From the NCBI GenBank assembly GCA_947628245.1, contig CANQZH010000001.1, positions 1-39,545 on the forward strand: a stretch of DNA of 39,545 bases, in the 5' to 3' direction. Positions 16,140-26,700 of the stretch are shown one piece after another. This DNA is from an uncultured Bacilli bacterium (GTDB lineage: Bacteria; Bacillota_I; Bacilli_A; RF39; UBA660). The notes beneath the pieces are model-generated. The model was not told where the DNA came from and did no database searches. It saw only the letters and a program-made list of their open reading frames with translations. Each line of letters starts with the position of its first letter. Position 1 is the first letter of the stretch. The position numbers and the translations under genes were made by a program.

Positions 16140-18605
16140 TTAAACTTTAAATATACATTTTTTTAAACTTTTTAAGTAAAATATAAATCCTATTATTCCT
16201 ATTAAAGAAAATATAACTCCAATTGTAAATCCTTTTATATGATAAACCATTTCTATTTTATGTTCTCCTTTAATTAGTTTTAACCCAATAATACTATCCT
16301 TAAACTTAAAATAATCAACCTTTTCACCATCTATTTTTATTTCAATTCCCTCATCATAAGGAATAGTTAAAACTAATAAATTTTTATCATCAGTTGCCGA
16401 TACATTACCACTAAATCCTCTAAAATTTATTTTAACTTCATTAATAATATTTGAATTTAAATCGTCAATTAGTAATTTAAATTTTTCTTCATTAATATAT
16501 TCTAATTTATTATCAAATTTAGGAGTTGAATTTTGACCCTCATTTAAAAATATTTCCAACTTAACTATATCACCTTTTTTTAAAGAATAAATATCTGAAA
16601 TTTCTTCATCATTTAAATATAATTTATATGTATCTTCATATTTAATTATTTTTTGAACATTTTTTTGATCATCTGTCGAGTATATTAAATAATTATTTAA
16701 CAAATTAATTTTACCAATAATATTTTCATTAATGTTATACATAAAAATTACTTTACCCTCCGTATTGCTATCATTTAATTCATAACAATTTTCTTTTTCA
16801 ATAACATTTTCTAATGTTATCACAGGCTCTAAACTTTTTAATTCTTTATTATTTATTAAATTATCTATAACATCAACATTTTGTTCAGATATTAAAAAGC
16901 CTAAACTATTTATAATATATTTATTAGTTAAATATTTATTTGTTGATTCATTTATAACATACTTAACTCCTAATAAAGCATCCATTAAAAAATGACTATT
17001 ATAATTTATTGAATGATTATATTCATTATTATCCCGAAAGTTATATAAAAAATTATTTAAATTATTATTGTATATTGATGAATATCTACCTACTCCATTA
17101 AAATTATATAATAATCCACCATTTTTATTTAAAGTAGTATGAATTCTTAGAAAATTATTATTATCTTGTAAATTATTTATTAAATTACTTATATCAATAA
17201 TTTTTTGACGATCTTCATTAACATAAGTATACCGATAATAAATATTTTGATAATTTACATTTATATTCATAATTATATTAATAGTTAATTCCAATATAAT
17301 TATAAAATAAGTAATAAAACGTAAATTAGAGTTATTATAATTAAAAAAATAGTAGATTATCATAAATAAATTTATAATAAAAAGCCAAATATAAATTTTA
17401 TCATTATCAAAATTATAATAAAAAGATTTATATAAAAATGAACATACCAGAAAAATAACTATTATTATCAATACTTTTTTAGAAATAACTTGATAATGTT
17501 TATCTTTTTTTATAAAAAAATTATAAGCTATTAAAACCCAAAAAGCATTAAAACAAAAAATAAATCTACTAGGTATACCAACTGGCTGTTGAAATAAATG
17601 CCATATATAATATAAAGGATATAAGAATAATGATAAAATATAAATAATAATAACAAATAATGTTGATTTTTTATATTGACGATTCATTTTAGAATAAAAA
17701 ATACTTATCATAACTAAAACAAACACGAACATCGATATATATAAATTTGCTGAATTTAATAAATTAACATTTTCTTTAACAGTTGTGCTCCCCATAAAAA
17801 AATTATATATTGATGGTAAAAATACATCATTAACTTGCCAAAAATTCACATCACTTAGATAAGAATTCCTTCCTTGAAACAAACTAAATATCGTAGGAAT
17901 TATGATATATGATGCTGTTAAACCACAAAATAAACTTGTTACAAAAAATTTAACTATTCTTTGTTTTTTTATTTTCTTTTCATAATTTGAATTATATAGC
18001 AAATAGAAAAAATAAATAACTGCAAAAATACAACACATATAAGCTGTATAATAATGAATTATAATCATATATGTTAAACATCCATAATACATTAAATTTT
18101 TATCATCATTTACTATTTTATCTATTCCAATCATTATTAATGGTAGTAAATACATAGCATCTAAAAACTGATAATTCCAGTAATAAAATGTTGCAAAACC
18201 TGACAAAGCATATATAGTTGAAAAAATTAATGTACTTTTACTTAATTTTTTCCTATAATTAAGTAAAATATTCATCGTTAACCCCATTAAACCAAATTTA
18301 ATTAAAGTTAAAATGACGAAAAATAAATCAAAATTTTCTTTTCTAAATAAAAAATATAATAAATTTAAAGGATTATTTAAATAAGTTGTAAAAATTGGAT
18401 AAAAACTTTCCCCTAATCCTATGTTAAAAGTAAAGATTTTAAAATTTCTTAATCCTTCAAAAAAAGCAGGATATTGCATTAAAGAATCAGAAAATCTTAA
18501 AGAAATATTTCCAAATGGATATATATTTAAACTAAATAAAGCAAAACTAAAAATTAAGATTGGTAATAAAAAAGCTATAGCATAATGAATAAAATTTTTC
18601 CTCAA
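16140..18605 (-). CDS. yfhO: YfhO-like GT-C membrane glycosyltransferase
   Basis: The 821-residue protein has about a dozen N-terminal membrane helices and another at the C-terminus, with an exported beta-rich region between about residues 460 and 790. It shows YfhO-family features: NIYPFGNISL, then SDSLMQYPAFFEGLRNF with an Asp where GT-C enzymes bind the lipid-sugar donor, then a Gly-rich loop IGLGESFYPIF. In Bacillus, CsbB makes undecaprenyl-phosphate-sugar and YfhO transfers the sugar to lipoteichoic acid outside the cell. The gene starts with TTG overlapping the TGA of the CsbB-like gene, so the two are coupled. The acceptor here is unknown; pilins are candidates because the pair lies inside the pilus locus. 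Confidence 0.83.
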   Translation of the reverse strand: MRKNFIHYAIAFLLPILIFSFALFSLNIYPFGNISLRFSDSLMQYPAFFEGLRNFKIFTFNIGLGESFYPIFTTYLNNPLNLLYFLFRKENFDLFFVILTLIKFGLMGLTMNILLNYRKKLSKSTLIFSTIYALSGFATFYYWNYQFLDAMYLLPLIMIGIDKIVNDDKNLMYYGCLTYMIIIHYYTAYMCCIFAVIYFFYLLYNSNYEKKIKKQRIVKFFVTSLFCGLTASYIIIPTIFSLFQGRNSYLSDVNFWQVNDVFLPSIYNFFMGSTTVKENVNLLNSANLYISMFVFVLVMISIFYSKMNRQYKKSTLFVIIIYILSLFLYPLYYIWHLFQQPVGIPSRFIFCFNAFWVLIAYNFFIKKDKHYQVISKKVLIIIVIFLVCSFLYKSFYYNFDNDKIYIWLFIINLFMIIYYFFNYNNSNLRFITYFIIILELTINIIMNINVNYQNIYYRYTYVNEDRQKIIDISNLINNLQDNNNFLRIHTTLNKNGGLLYNFNGVGRYSSIYNNNLNNFLYNFRDNNEYNHSINYNSHFLMDALLGVKYVINESTNKYLTNKYIINSLGFLISEQNVDVIDNLINNKELKSLEPVITLENVIEKENCYELNDSNTEGKVIFMYNINENIIGKINLLNNYLIYSTDDQKNVQKIIKYEDTYKLYLNDEEISDIYSLKKGDIVKLEIFLNEGQNSTPKFDNKLEYINEEKFKLLIDDLNSNIINEVKINFRGFSGNVSATDDKNLLVLTIPYDEGIEIKIDGEKVDYFKFKDSIIGLKLIKGEHKIEMVYHIKGFTIGVIFSLIGIIGFIFYLKSLKKCIFKV

Positions 18606-19555
18606 GTAACATCATCTTCTTTCTTGTCACTTTCTTTAATTATATATAATGGTCTTTTTTTAGTTTCTAAATAAATTTTAGAAATATATGCCGAACAAAT
18701 TCCTAAACAAAATAATTGAATACCTGAAACAAAGAAAATTATACATACTAATGATGGCCACCCACTAACTGGATCACCAAAAACTAATGTTTTAAAAATA
18801 ATAATTAAAATCATAATAAATGAAATAAGACAAAAAATAATTCCTAAAAAAGTTGAAATCATTAAAGGAACTGTCGAAAAGCCAATAATAGCATCAAAAG
18901 CATATAACATTAATTGCCAAAAACTCCATTTAGTTTTTCCGGCAACTCTTTTAACATTGTCATACGTAATCCATTTTGTATTAAATCCTAAATAACTAAA
19001 TAATCCTTTCGAATAACGATTATATTCTGGTATTGTTAATATTGCATCAGCAACTTCTCTTGTCATCAAGCGATAATCTCTTTCTCCAGATACCATTCTA
19101 ACTTTACTTATTTTAGCAATAAATTTATAAAAAGCTTCTGCTAAAAAACTCCTAATTATTGGTTCACCTTTACGATTTTTTCTTTTAGCTATAACTATAT
19201 CATATTTTTCTTTTACAATGCTTTTATACATTTCAATTAAAAGTTTTGGGGGATCTTGTAAATCTACATCCATAAAAGCTACATAATCACCATTTGCATA
19301 TCTTAATCCCGCTAATAAAGCAGCTTCTTTTCCAAAATTTTTAGAAAAAGACAAATAATGAATCCAGCTATTATCACTTTTCAATTTTTTTATGAAATTT
19401 AAAGTGTTATCCCGACTACCATCATCAACAAAAATTATTTCTAAATTTATCTTTTTTTCCTTAAATTTTTCATTAATTTTCATTATTTCTTTATAAAATA
19501 ATAATATACTATCTTCTTCATTAAAACATGGTACAATCACTGATATTTTTTGCAT
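18602..19555 (-). CDS. CsbB/GtrB-like polyprenyl-phosphate glycosyltransferase (GT2)
   Basis: The 317-residue protein has an N-terminal GT-A domain: VIVPCFNEEDS, IIFVDDGSRDNT, the metal-binding AFMDVDLQDPP, and GERDYRLM; KTKWSFWQL then leads into two C-terminal membrane helices (about 225-295). This is the layout of DPM1/GtrB/CsbB enzymes, which move a sugar from a nucleotide to undecaprenyl phosphate on the inner face of the membrane. A ribosome site GGAGG precedes the ATG. The YfhO-like gene overlaps its stop. The third partner of such systems, a GtcA-type flippase of about 130 residues, is not in the window and may be encoded elsewhere. Confidence 0.92.
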   Translation of the reverse strand: MQKISVIVPCFNEEDSILLFYKEIMKINEKFKEKKINLEIIFVDDGSRDNTLNFIKKLKSDNSWIHYLSFSKNFGKEAALLAGLRYANGDYVAFMDVDLQDPPKLLIEMYKSIVKEKYDIVIAKRKNRKGEPIIRSFLAEAFYKFIAKISKVRMVSGERDYRLMTREVADAILTIPEYNRYSKGLFSYLGFNTKWITYDNVKRVAGKTKWSFWQLMLYAFDAIIGFSTVPLMISTFLGIIFCLISFIMILIIIFKTLVFGDPVSGWPSLVCIIFFVSGIQLFCLGICSAYISKIYLETKKRPLYIIKESDKKEDDVT

Positions 19556-19580
19556 ATACTTCCTCCATATTTCTAATTTA

Positions 19581-19609
19581 ATTTTAATTTATTTTAATCT
19601 TTTATTCAA
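19581..19609 (-). promoter_or_regulatory. Sigma-A promoter of the glycosyltransferase pair
   Basis: On the minus strand TTGAAT (19609-19604), a 17-base spacer and TAAAAT (19586-19581) lie between the tadC terminator and the glycosyltransferase ATG. Confidence 0.65.
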
Positions 19610-19610
19610 G

Positions 19611-19637
19611 AAAAAAAGATAACCAAATTGATTATCT
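19611..19637 (-). terminator. Intrinsic terminator after tadC
   Basis: On the minus strand AGATAATC and GGTTATCT (19637-19617) form an 8-bp stem with one wobble pair, then a run of seven T. It overlaps the TAG stop of tadC and separates the machinery operon from the glycosyltransferases. Confidence 0.85.
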
Positions 19638-20424
19638 ACATACTCATCATCATTAATAAAGCAAATATTAACAAAATCATTACTCCAACTCCAGTTGCAA
19701 CTAACATTTGCATAGTTTTCTTTTCCATTTTCTCTAAACGTTCTTTATACTTTAATTCACGAGCCTTTTGTTGTAAATTAGAAATAGTTCTAGAAAATGC
19801 CAATAATTGTTCTTGTTTATGTTCTTGCCTTCCTAATGATAAACGATATAATAAACGCATCATTCTCATTGAATCTCTTACTGGATAAGTTTTAGCAAAA
19901 GTCATATAAGGATTTATTGAACTATCACCAGCATTAACTTCGTTTATTAATTGTTGCAAACCTTCTTTAAATATTCCTGGAGCATCATTAATAGATTTTC
20001 CTAGAGCAACTGGAACTGTATAATGTTGAATTAAGATTTCTAAACTTTTTAAATAATGAGGTAGCATCGCATCAATATCATGTAAATGCCTTTTATAATA
20101 ATTTTTCATATTACTATAGTCTAATTTAAAAACTAAATAACCAGCTAATAAAGAAAATAATACAGTTATATAAGTTAAATTAGAAATAAAGAAACATAAC
20201 ATAACAACAATAACAATTAATCCATTTTTAATTCTTTTGTTAAATAAGAAATCAGCATTAACGGTATCACCGTACCTTGCTTTTACATAAAAATCCCAAT
20301 CATTTTCTTTAAGTCTTTGAAAATATACTTCATTATCCGATACAAATCGATTAATACTTATTTTTCCTGTAAAATCAAGAGCAAAGAAAATTAGAATTGC
20401 TAAGCCAACAATCTCAAAATACAT
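19636..20424 (-). CDS. tadC: TadC-like inner-membrane platform protein
   Basis: The 262-residue protein is the second of two type II secretion F-family platform proteins. It has hydrophobic segments near residues 5-18, 70-100 and at the C-terminus (MLVATGVGVMILLIFALLMM). The cytoplasmic T2SF core lies between them, with HDIDAMLPHYLKSLEILIQ and a helical LGRQEHKQEQLLAFSRTI stretch. With TadB it forms the membrane base on which the CpaF motor acts. Its ATG overlaps the TadB stop (TAATG). It is the last gene of the machinery operon and ends inside a terminator. Confidence 0.85.
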   Translation of the reverse strand: MYFEIVGLAILIFFALDFTGKISINRFVSDNEVYFQRLKENDWDFYVKARYGDTVNADFLFNKRIKNGLIVIVVMLCFFISNLTYITVLFSLLAGYLVFKLDYSNMKNYYKRHLHDIDAMLPHYLKSLEILIQHYTVPVALGKSINDAPGIFKEGLQQLINEVNAGDSSINPYMTFAKTYPVRDSMRMMRLLYRLSLGRQEHKQEQLLAFSRTISNLQQKARELKYKERLEKMEKKTMQMLVATGVGVMILLIFALLMMMSM

Positions 20425-21320
20425 TACTCCACCCCCACATCTTCATAATAGAACCGTTCTCCTTTATATAGAAAGAAACAGTTAATCCATATAATACAAT
20501 GTAATATTAATTGAACATACCACATATCTAATAATTTAATGTAAGAGTCAGTACCAAGCAAAAATTGCATAGCCATAACTAATAAGAATAATGCTAGACC
20601 AAAAGTAACAAATCTTTTATGAAAATCAGCTCGATCAATTTGATCTCGATATACACCTTCAACTAAGGCATCAATATCCATTGATAAATTTTCCAAAGCT
20701 TCACCAGAATCCTTAGCACCTTCTTTAGTAATTTGTAAAAATAACTGATTCATATTTTTAACCATATAATATGGATATTTTTGATTAAAAAATTCAATAG
20801 ATTCATCAATAGTACCATTTTGATATGACATATCAATCATAGTTCTAACATCAGTTAATACGGGATCTTCTAATATACCAGAATCTCTAACACCTTCCAA
20901 AGATTTAACAAAACTTTGAGTAGTTGTAAATTCCATTATAACATTTGTAGTATATATTTGAATTTGTTCAAAAATAAATTCAGAATAAGCTTTTTGACAT
21001 CTTAAATAAGCAAGAAAAGGAATAAACAAAACTGCAACTCCAGCATAGATTAAAGCAATAATAATATTATAAAAATATAAATAAGAAATACCACCCGCAA
21101 CAACAGCAAAAACAACAACTTGAGTTAAATATTGCCTTGGAGTATATTCTTGTCCCAATTCTTTAACCTTTTCTCTTACTTGTTTAAAGCTATAAGGAGC
21201 ATATTTATCATAAGCATTAGCAACGCTTTTAGCAAAGAATTTATAAACATTTTCACCATTATTCATATAATATGAAACTGCAAAAACTGCAATGGCTATA
21301 ATAATTATTAATTCAATCAT
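20424..21320 (-). CDS. tadB: TadB-like inner-membrane platform protein
   Basis: The 298-residue protein has an N-terminal membrane helix, a paired helix region near residues 68-105, a cytoplasmic T2SF domain (about 110-230, with VIMEFTTTQSFVKSLEGVRD and FLQITKEGAKDSGEALENLS), and two C-terminal helices. Tad systems carry two such platform proteins, TadB and TadC, side by side, as here. It follows the motor ATPase gene by 14 bases and is coupled to tadC by a TAATG overlap. The domain FFLQITKEGA-type helix is characteristic of the family; the assignment as TadB rather than TadC comes from gene order. Confidence 0.87.
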   Translation of the reverse strand: MIELIIIIAIAVFAVSYYMNNGENVYKFFAKSVANAYDKYAPYSFKQVREKVKELGQEYTPRQYLTQVVVFAVVAGGISYLYFYNIIIALIYAGVAVLFIPFLAYLRCQKAYSEFIFEQIQIYTTNVIMEFTTTQSFVKSLEGVRDSGILEDPVLTDVRTMIDMSYQNGTIDESIEFFNQKYPYYMVKNMNQLFLQITKEGAKDSGEALENLSMDIDALVEGVYRDQIDRADFHKRFVTFGLALFLLVMAMQFLLGTDSYIKLLDMWYVQLILHCIIWINCFFLYKGERFYYEDVGVE

Positions 21321-21334
21321 ATTCTCCCTTCTTT

Positions 21335-22432
21335 CTATAAAGTTTCTATAGTTGCAACATTAGTTGGCTTATTTTTTTCTTCAACAAATATATCATCTGG
21401 TAAAGTTACTCCCGATATTGATAAATACTCTCTTAAATGATTAGTTGGATTATTCATTGTAATTTCACCAGTTAAAGTCTTTTGAAAAATTGTATTTACT
21501 TGAGGTTTATTTTCTTCATCAACATAAAATTCACAAATTTCCATTATTTCTCTTTGATATCTACCTAATTCCTTACTCATATATCCTTTTACATAAATAC
21601 CAATTTGAACATATCGATGAATTGTTGATAAAAACTGTTCAACATCAACATTACTTTCAATTAAGGCAAACATACGCATTGGTATTAAACTTGCTTTATC
21701 AGAGTGAATTGTTGATAAAATATGGTGTCCTGAAGAAATACTATTACGAACAGCCATAACCGCTTCTGCACTACGAACCTCAGATAATAATATCCATATT
21801 GGATTTTGTCTCATACAAGTTACTAACACATCAGTATAACTAGCAATATTATTAGTTTTCATAGCAATAATATCACGATGAGGAAAAATTCGATCTAAAT
21901 GTAATTCCAAAGTATCCTCAATTGTAATAATTTTTTCATTTTCCTTAGTATGAGAAGCTAAATACTTTACCAATTCAGTTTTACCTGAACCAGTCTCTCC
22001 ACTTACTATTATATTAGCATGACCTTCAACACATTTTAATAAAAAATCAAGAAGACTAGCTGAAATATACTGTTCATTTAATAATTTTTCTCTATTCAAT
22101 CTAATTTTAGAAGGTGTTTTTCTTATTTGACAAGCAATACCATTAGTAGCAATAGAATCGTGAATAAAATTTAAACGCAATTCAGCACTTTCAGCATCTA
22201 AAAAAGGATGAGCCATATTGAAAGTTTTACCCATAACATTTGCACATTGGAAAGCTAATTTTTCTAATAAAGCATTATTAATCTCCGGTCTTTCAACTTG
22301 ATATGAACCTTTATCTAAAGATTTTAGCCATACTTGTCCATTATTACAAATAGATATATCGGTAATATTTTCTTCTCTCAAAAACTCATCTATTGGACCA
22401 AAATCCAGTTGTGAAAATATCGCGTCGTTCAC
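21335..22432 (-). CDS. cpaF: CpaF/TadA secretion motor ATPase
   Basis: The 365-residue protein is a VirB11/GspE-superfamily ATPase that powers pilus extension and perhaps retraction. It shows Walker A GETGSGKT (residues 145-152, Lys151), an Asp box TIEDTLELHLD, Walker B ILLSEVR (214-220, Glu218) and the His box GHHILSTIHSD (235-245), all in the correct order after an N-terminal domain with FGPIDEFLREENITDISI. It is shorter than many CpaF proteins (about 450 residues), mainly at the N-terminus. The start is GTG with GGGGTG upstream. The CpaF motor with TadB and TadC downstream is the defining set of a Tad system. Confidence 0.95.
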   Translation of the reverse strand: MNDAIFSQLDFGPIDEFLREENITDISICNNGQVWLKSLDKGSYQVERPEINNALLEKLAFQCANVMGKTFNMAHPFLDAESAELRLNFIHDSIATNGIACQIRKTPSKIRLNREKLLNEQYISASLLDFLLKCVEGHANIIVSGETGSGKTELVKYLASHTKENEKIITIEDTLELHLDRIFPHRDIIAMKTNNIASYTDVLVTCMRQNPIWILLSEVRSAEAVMAVRNSISSGHHILSTIHSDKASLIPMRMFALIESNVDVEQFLSTIHRYVQIGIYVKGYMSKELGRYQREIMEICEFYVDEENKPQVNTIFQKTLTGEITMNNPTNHLREYLSISGVTLPDDIFVEEKNKPTNVATIETL

Positions 22433-22461
22433 GATTACACCCCAATTCTTTTTATTCTTTT

Positions 22462-23304
22462 TTAATCATTATTATTATCATTGTTATTATTATTGTTGCT
22501 ACTTGTACTAGTTGAAATATTTTCATCTGGTATAACTTCAGTTTTAGATAAAATAAATTCTTTAACATAATCACTAGCAACTTCAGTTTCTCCAGGATTT
22601 GCTGTATAGTTCTTATTTCTTGGAACTGGTACTATTTCAACATTATACCCAGATAAATATTGAGCTTTTTTTAGTAATGAATACATATCATCAGGTACTG
22701 CAAATAATAAATCTGATGGTGTTCTTGCTTCACCAGATGTTTCAAATACTGATTTACCCTGTGAATCACGAACATCTAATACTTTAATACTACTAATTAA
22801 ATTAGTATACATTAATCGATTATAATCATTAGTTCCTTTAAACCATAAATCAATATAGTTTCCAGGGAATATTGAGTTACCATATGTAGTATGTAAATCT
22901 ACTGGTAAAGAAAATAATGTATAACCATTAGGAATATCAGCTGTAACACTATCAGGTTGTGTTTCAGGTGAAACAACTGTTTCCGTATAGAAGAAACTAT
23001 TTTGAGGAATAGTCGTTCCATACATAACTTCCTTACCAATTAATTGATTAGCATTTCTAATCATATTACTACTTTTACTCAATACTGTGCTAGAAACTTC
23101 CATAAAGCCAATATCATCATCAGTTATAACATGTCTAGAAGCTAAAGTCGTTTTAGCATATGGAATAGTTGTTGGATTAATAGCATTATTAACCCTCCAA
23201 GTATATCCTAAATACAAAACCAAAATACCAATAACAACACATATAATTGTTACCGTATTCTTATTACTTAAAAATTTCTTTAAATTAGCTCCAATATTTC
23301 CCAT
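22462..23304 (-). CDS. cpaB: CpaB/RcpC-like SAF-domain pilus assembly protein
   Basis: The 280-residue protein has a short basic N-terminus, a membrane helix at about residues 17-36, and an exported SAF domain with VITDDDIGFMEV and LIGKEVMYGTTIPQNSFF, followed by a CpaB-type segment (FPGNYIDLWFKG, LFAVPDDMYSLL). The last 25 residues are a Ser/Thr stretch and then an Asn/Asp run. CpaB/RcpC normally stabilises the secretin and may bind peptidoglycan; here no secretin exists, so a wall-binding role is likelier. It sits between the module 2 pseudopilin and the motor gene. Confidence 0.88.
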   Translation of the reverse strand: MGNIGANLKKFLSNKNTVTIICVVIGILVLYLGYTWRVNNAINPTTIPYAKTTLASRHVITDDDIGFMEVSSTVLSKSSNMIRNANQLIGKEVMYGTTIPQNSFFYTETVVSPETQPDSVTADIPNGYTLFSLPVDLHTTYGNSIFPGNYIDLWFKGTNDYNRLMYTNLISSIKVLDVRDSQGKSVFETSGEARTPSDLLFAVPDDMYSLLKKAQYLSGYNVEIVPVPRNKNYTANPGETEVASDYVKEFILSKTEVIPDENISTSTSSNNNNNNDNNND

Positions 23305-23321
23305 TTTTATTCCTCCTCTTT

Positions 23322-23729
23322 CTAATCATTAGAATTCATTTCTAATAATGCATCTACTCTATTTACAATATCAAAAGTTTCTGTACTAGAATTAATTTGA
23401 TAAGTATTACTTTTAGATGTAACTTCCACACTTACTTTTGGTGGAGCTTCATAAAGATTATAAAAGTTAACTGTACTAGTTCCCGTAGGAATACTTTCAG
23501 ATAATCTTCTTAAAAAATTTTCCACAAATTTTTCTTTATTAATTCTTAATTCTCCACTTTCACGGTAGTAGCCATAATCGACAGCGTCGATCATAGCTGC
23601 TTCCGAAATTTCTTTTAATACATAATAATCTTGAGTATTCGTCGTAGAAACATTAGAAATTAACATCATTATAACAATTACTCCAACACCTAACGCAATT
23701 ATCCAATATCCCCAAAAAGATTCTTTCAT
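23322..23729 (-). CDS. Module 2 pseudopilin (family C, WGYW start)
   Basis: The 135-residue protein begins MKESFWGYWIIALGVGVI, giving a single N-terminal helix with almost no polar leader, followed by an exported domain with no cysteine. A block of about 45 residues starting TNTQDYYVLKEISEAAM is nearly identical to the second copy at 27925-28332, with only one substitution within it. The start M-K-E-S resembles the pilins (M-K-E-A). It is read as a TadE-like minor pilin. The SD (TAGGAGG) is formed by the TAG stop of the preceding large gene, so the two are translationally coupled. It forms a gene triplet with the large secreted protein and the anchored protein. Confidence 0.75.
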   Translation of the reverse strand: MKESFWGYWIIALGVGVIVIMMLISNVSTTNTQDYYVLKEISEAAMIDAVDYGYYRESGELRINKEKFVENFLRRLSESIPTGTSTVNFYNLYEAPPKVSVEVTSKSNTYQINSSTETFDIVNRVDALLEMNSND

Positions 23730-23739
23730 TTTTTACCTC

Positions 23740-26700
23740 CTATTTCCAAGATGGTCCAATTCCATCTTTTCTACTTAATACACAATTACCATTAGTTACA
23801 CAATATTTAGAATCTAACCATAAAGTAAAATCAGGTCTTTCAACATTCGAAGTAAAATATTTATTAGAATTACTATTTAAGAAAGTACTACGACATTTAA
23901 CACTATATTCAATACCAGTATTTGGATCAACATATCTTTCACATTTCAAAGCATTTTCTCCAGCATTTTCTTCACCTTCAGGAATAGTAGTATTAGCATA
24001 TGTCTGAGCTTTTTCATTATATGACCTTATATTTGCTTTTTGTTGTTGAGTTATTGTATACGAATATTCTGGATTTTCATAGGCATCTTCACCTAACTCT
24101 TCAATATCATTCTTAGTAGTTTGAGCTTTTAAAGTTTGCCAATTGTATCCAGCATTTCGACAATCACTTTGATTTTCAATAGTACAAGAATTAGGGAATA
24201 AATCATTTAATGTTACAGTTCTAAACTTATAAGTTGTATTATTACCATCAAAGATACAAGTCTTACAATTAACTTCACATTCACCATCACATTCTTCGTG
24301 AATAGTACAATTATCGCCCTCACAACCAACTTCACATTCATCACAGTTATTAACATAAGCACATACATATCCAGCTTCCTGAGTTAATGTACTATTATTA
24401 CCAGTATTTCCACATTTTTTCTCTTGTGGTAACTTATTATATTCAGTTAATACACTAATATTATCACCAGAACTTACTAATCTACCTAATGCATCACTAC
24501 TATTTGATTGACCAATATTACTAAATTTCAAGACAAATGGGAATGCTCCCTTACCAGTTCTAAGTTCAACTGGTAATGCATCAGCAGGTAATCTAGTCCA
24601 TAAGCACTCAGTAAAACTTGTACCTTCGCAAATAGTTCCGCTCTTTACTGTACCATATTGATGGTATGTACTAAAGCTTTGATTTGGAATATAAGTACCA
24701 GCCATTGTCTTAGTCTTTTGAATCCATTTAGCTTGGCTAACAATAGTTTCAGCATTTCGACAACCATTACTATCACAAACAGTATAAGTTAAATTTTTAT
24801 ATAAACCACTAGGAGCAGCACTATTATTTGAAACTAAAGCACCACTTAAACATCTATATTGATTATCAGTATCACCTAAACAATAAGTATCTGAAGTTAC
24901 TGTTGAAACACTGCCACTTAGAGCAAATTTACCATTAGATATTTTAGCATATTCTTCTTCATGATAAGTAAAATTAACCTCTGGACTAAACTTCATACTA
25001 TTTTGCCATCCAGTTGAACAAGCATTGTATTCAGCAATAGTTTCTTGCATTTCATTATTTAAAGCAACTAATTTATTATAATTATCCTCACTCTTATCAG
25101 CATTCCATCTATTATAAGCATTAGTAACTTTTTCATTTATCTTTTTAATATCATCCTCAAATAGCTCAGTATCAATTGGTTTATCAGGATTTTCAGCAGA
25201 ACTTACATAACAATTTCTTGTTCCACTTATTTTAGTAGATAAAGTAAAGTAACCACCACTTGTTGAATATCTAGCTGTTGGTACTGAAAATTGATAATCT
25301 TCATCACACCAAACTTTACAATAACGATTATTTTTCAACTCATTAACAGCTTCATATGAAGTACCAGTCTGATCATTAGCATCTATTACACATTGTTTTA
25401 CAGGATTAACCGTTTCATTACAATCAGACTTAACTTTATTAATATCACTTATTGTACCTGTAATCTCACTTTCAGTATTAAAATTATTACACGTTCCAGG
25501 TACTGAAACAGTTGCATTACAATTTGGACATTTTTCAGCATATTCATCACAAGCTGGATCTTTCGGATTTTGTTCACACTTATCCTTTAATGGTGGACAA
25601 TAACAATCATCTAAGTATTCTCTTTCACTACATTGTTGGCCACCTTGATCTTCAACTTTCTCATTGCAATAATAAACATTATCATCATTTTGATCAGGAG
25701 TTTCACAAATATGTAAACATTGTTTACGATATTTAGCTCTAGTAGTAGCTTTACCATCATTACCATAATATGTTTTATTACCAGCAGCATCATACTCAAT
25801 ACTACAAGAATTAGTACATTTATCAGGACAACCTAATGAACCAACTCTTGGATCATCTTTAAGAACTTTTTCAGTAGAAACATTACCATCAGGAGAAGTT
25901 GTAGATAAAATATAATTTCCTGTATATTTACCATTTACCTCTTCACATACACATTCATTTGTAGGAGGAAGTTTTAACTCAGTTTGAATTAAGAAAGAAG
26001 GACTATAATTCTTAATTACTAACATTCTTTGTTCTGTTTTAAGATTAGGTGGATCGACAACAAACATATTTGCTGTTGGATTTCTATTATCCCTAAATGC
26101 TGTCTTAATTCTAATACCATATTTTTGATCAGCACTTGGTTTACCATTTTTTGTATTAATTCTAACAGTATATCTACCTTTATATCCCCCATTAGGATCA
26201 GCTATTTTTTTCTCAGTAATATCATCTTTGCCATTACAAGTATAACCATTCTCGCAAGTTATTTGAAATTGTTTCCATTTAATTTCTTCAGGCGCATGCC
26301 CATTTTTAGCACTTATATCAAATTTAATAGTAACATAATCGCCTTCTAATTTAGTATTAACAATACTAATATCCCAAGCATCTTCCCAAATAGTTCCATT
26401 TTTTACTAATTGTTCATATGTGGTTTTTTTATTCTTAATTTTATCTCCAACTTTAACAGCATCTTCAGCAATTTTTAAAGCAGCTTTAACAGCAGAATTA
26501 CTTAAATTCCAAAAGCTTCTATTTCTTCTATTTTCCCATAAATACTTACGGTTTTCAACACTACTACCATTACGATTAACATCAAGTTTTCCATAATAAG
26601 CTTCAATCCATCTAAAAACTAAAGTTCCTATCATTCTAACTTGGGCAGATTGTTTACCTCCATCATAATATTTACTTTTTATCATTTGTTGATAAGCATA

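Noticed and set aside
22462..22540. Asn/Asp codon run at the 3' end of cpaB as a microsatellite for phase variation
   Set aside because: The codons are mixed (AAT, AAC, GAT) and not a perfect repeat; a length change would only alter the tail.
25512..26349. Open frames opposite or within the B2 gene
   Set aside because: They are shadows of B2, which has a signal peptide, a ribosome site and a full-length paralogue.
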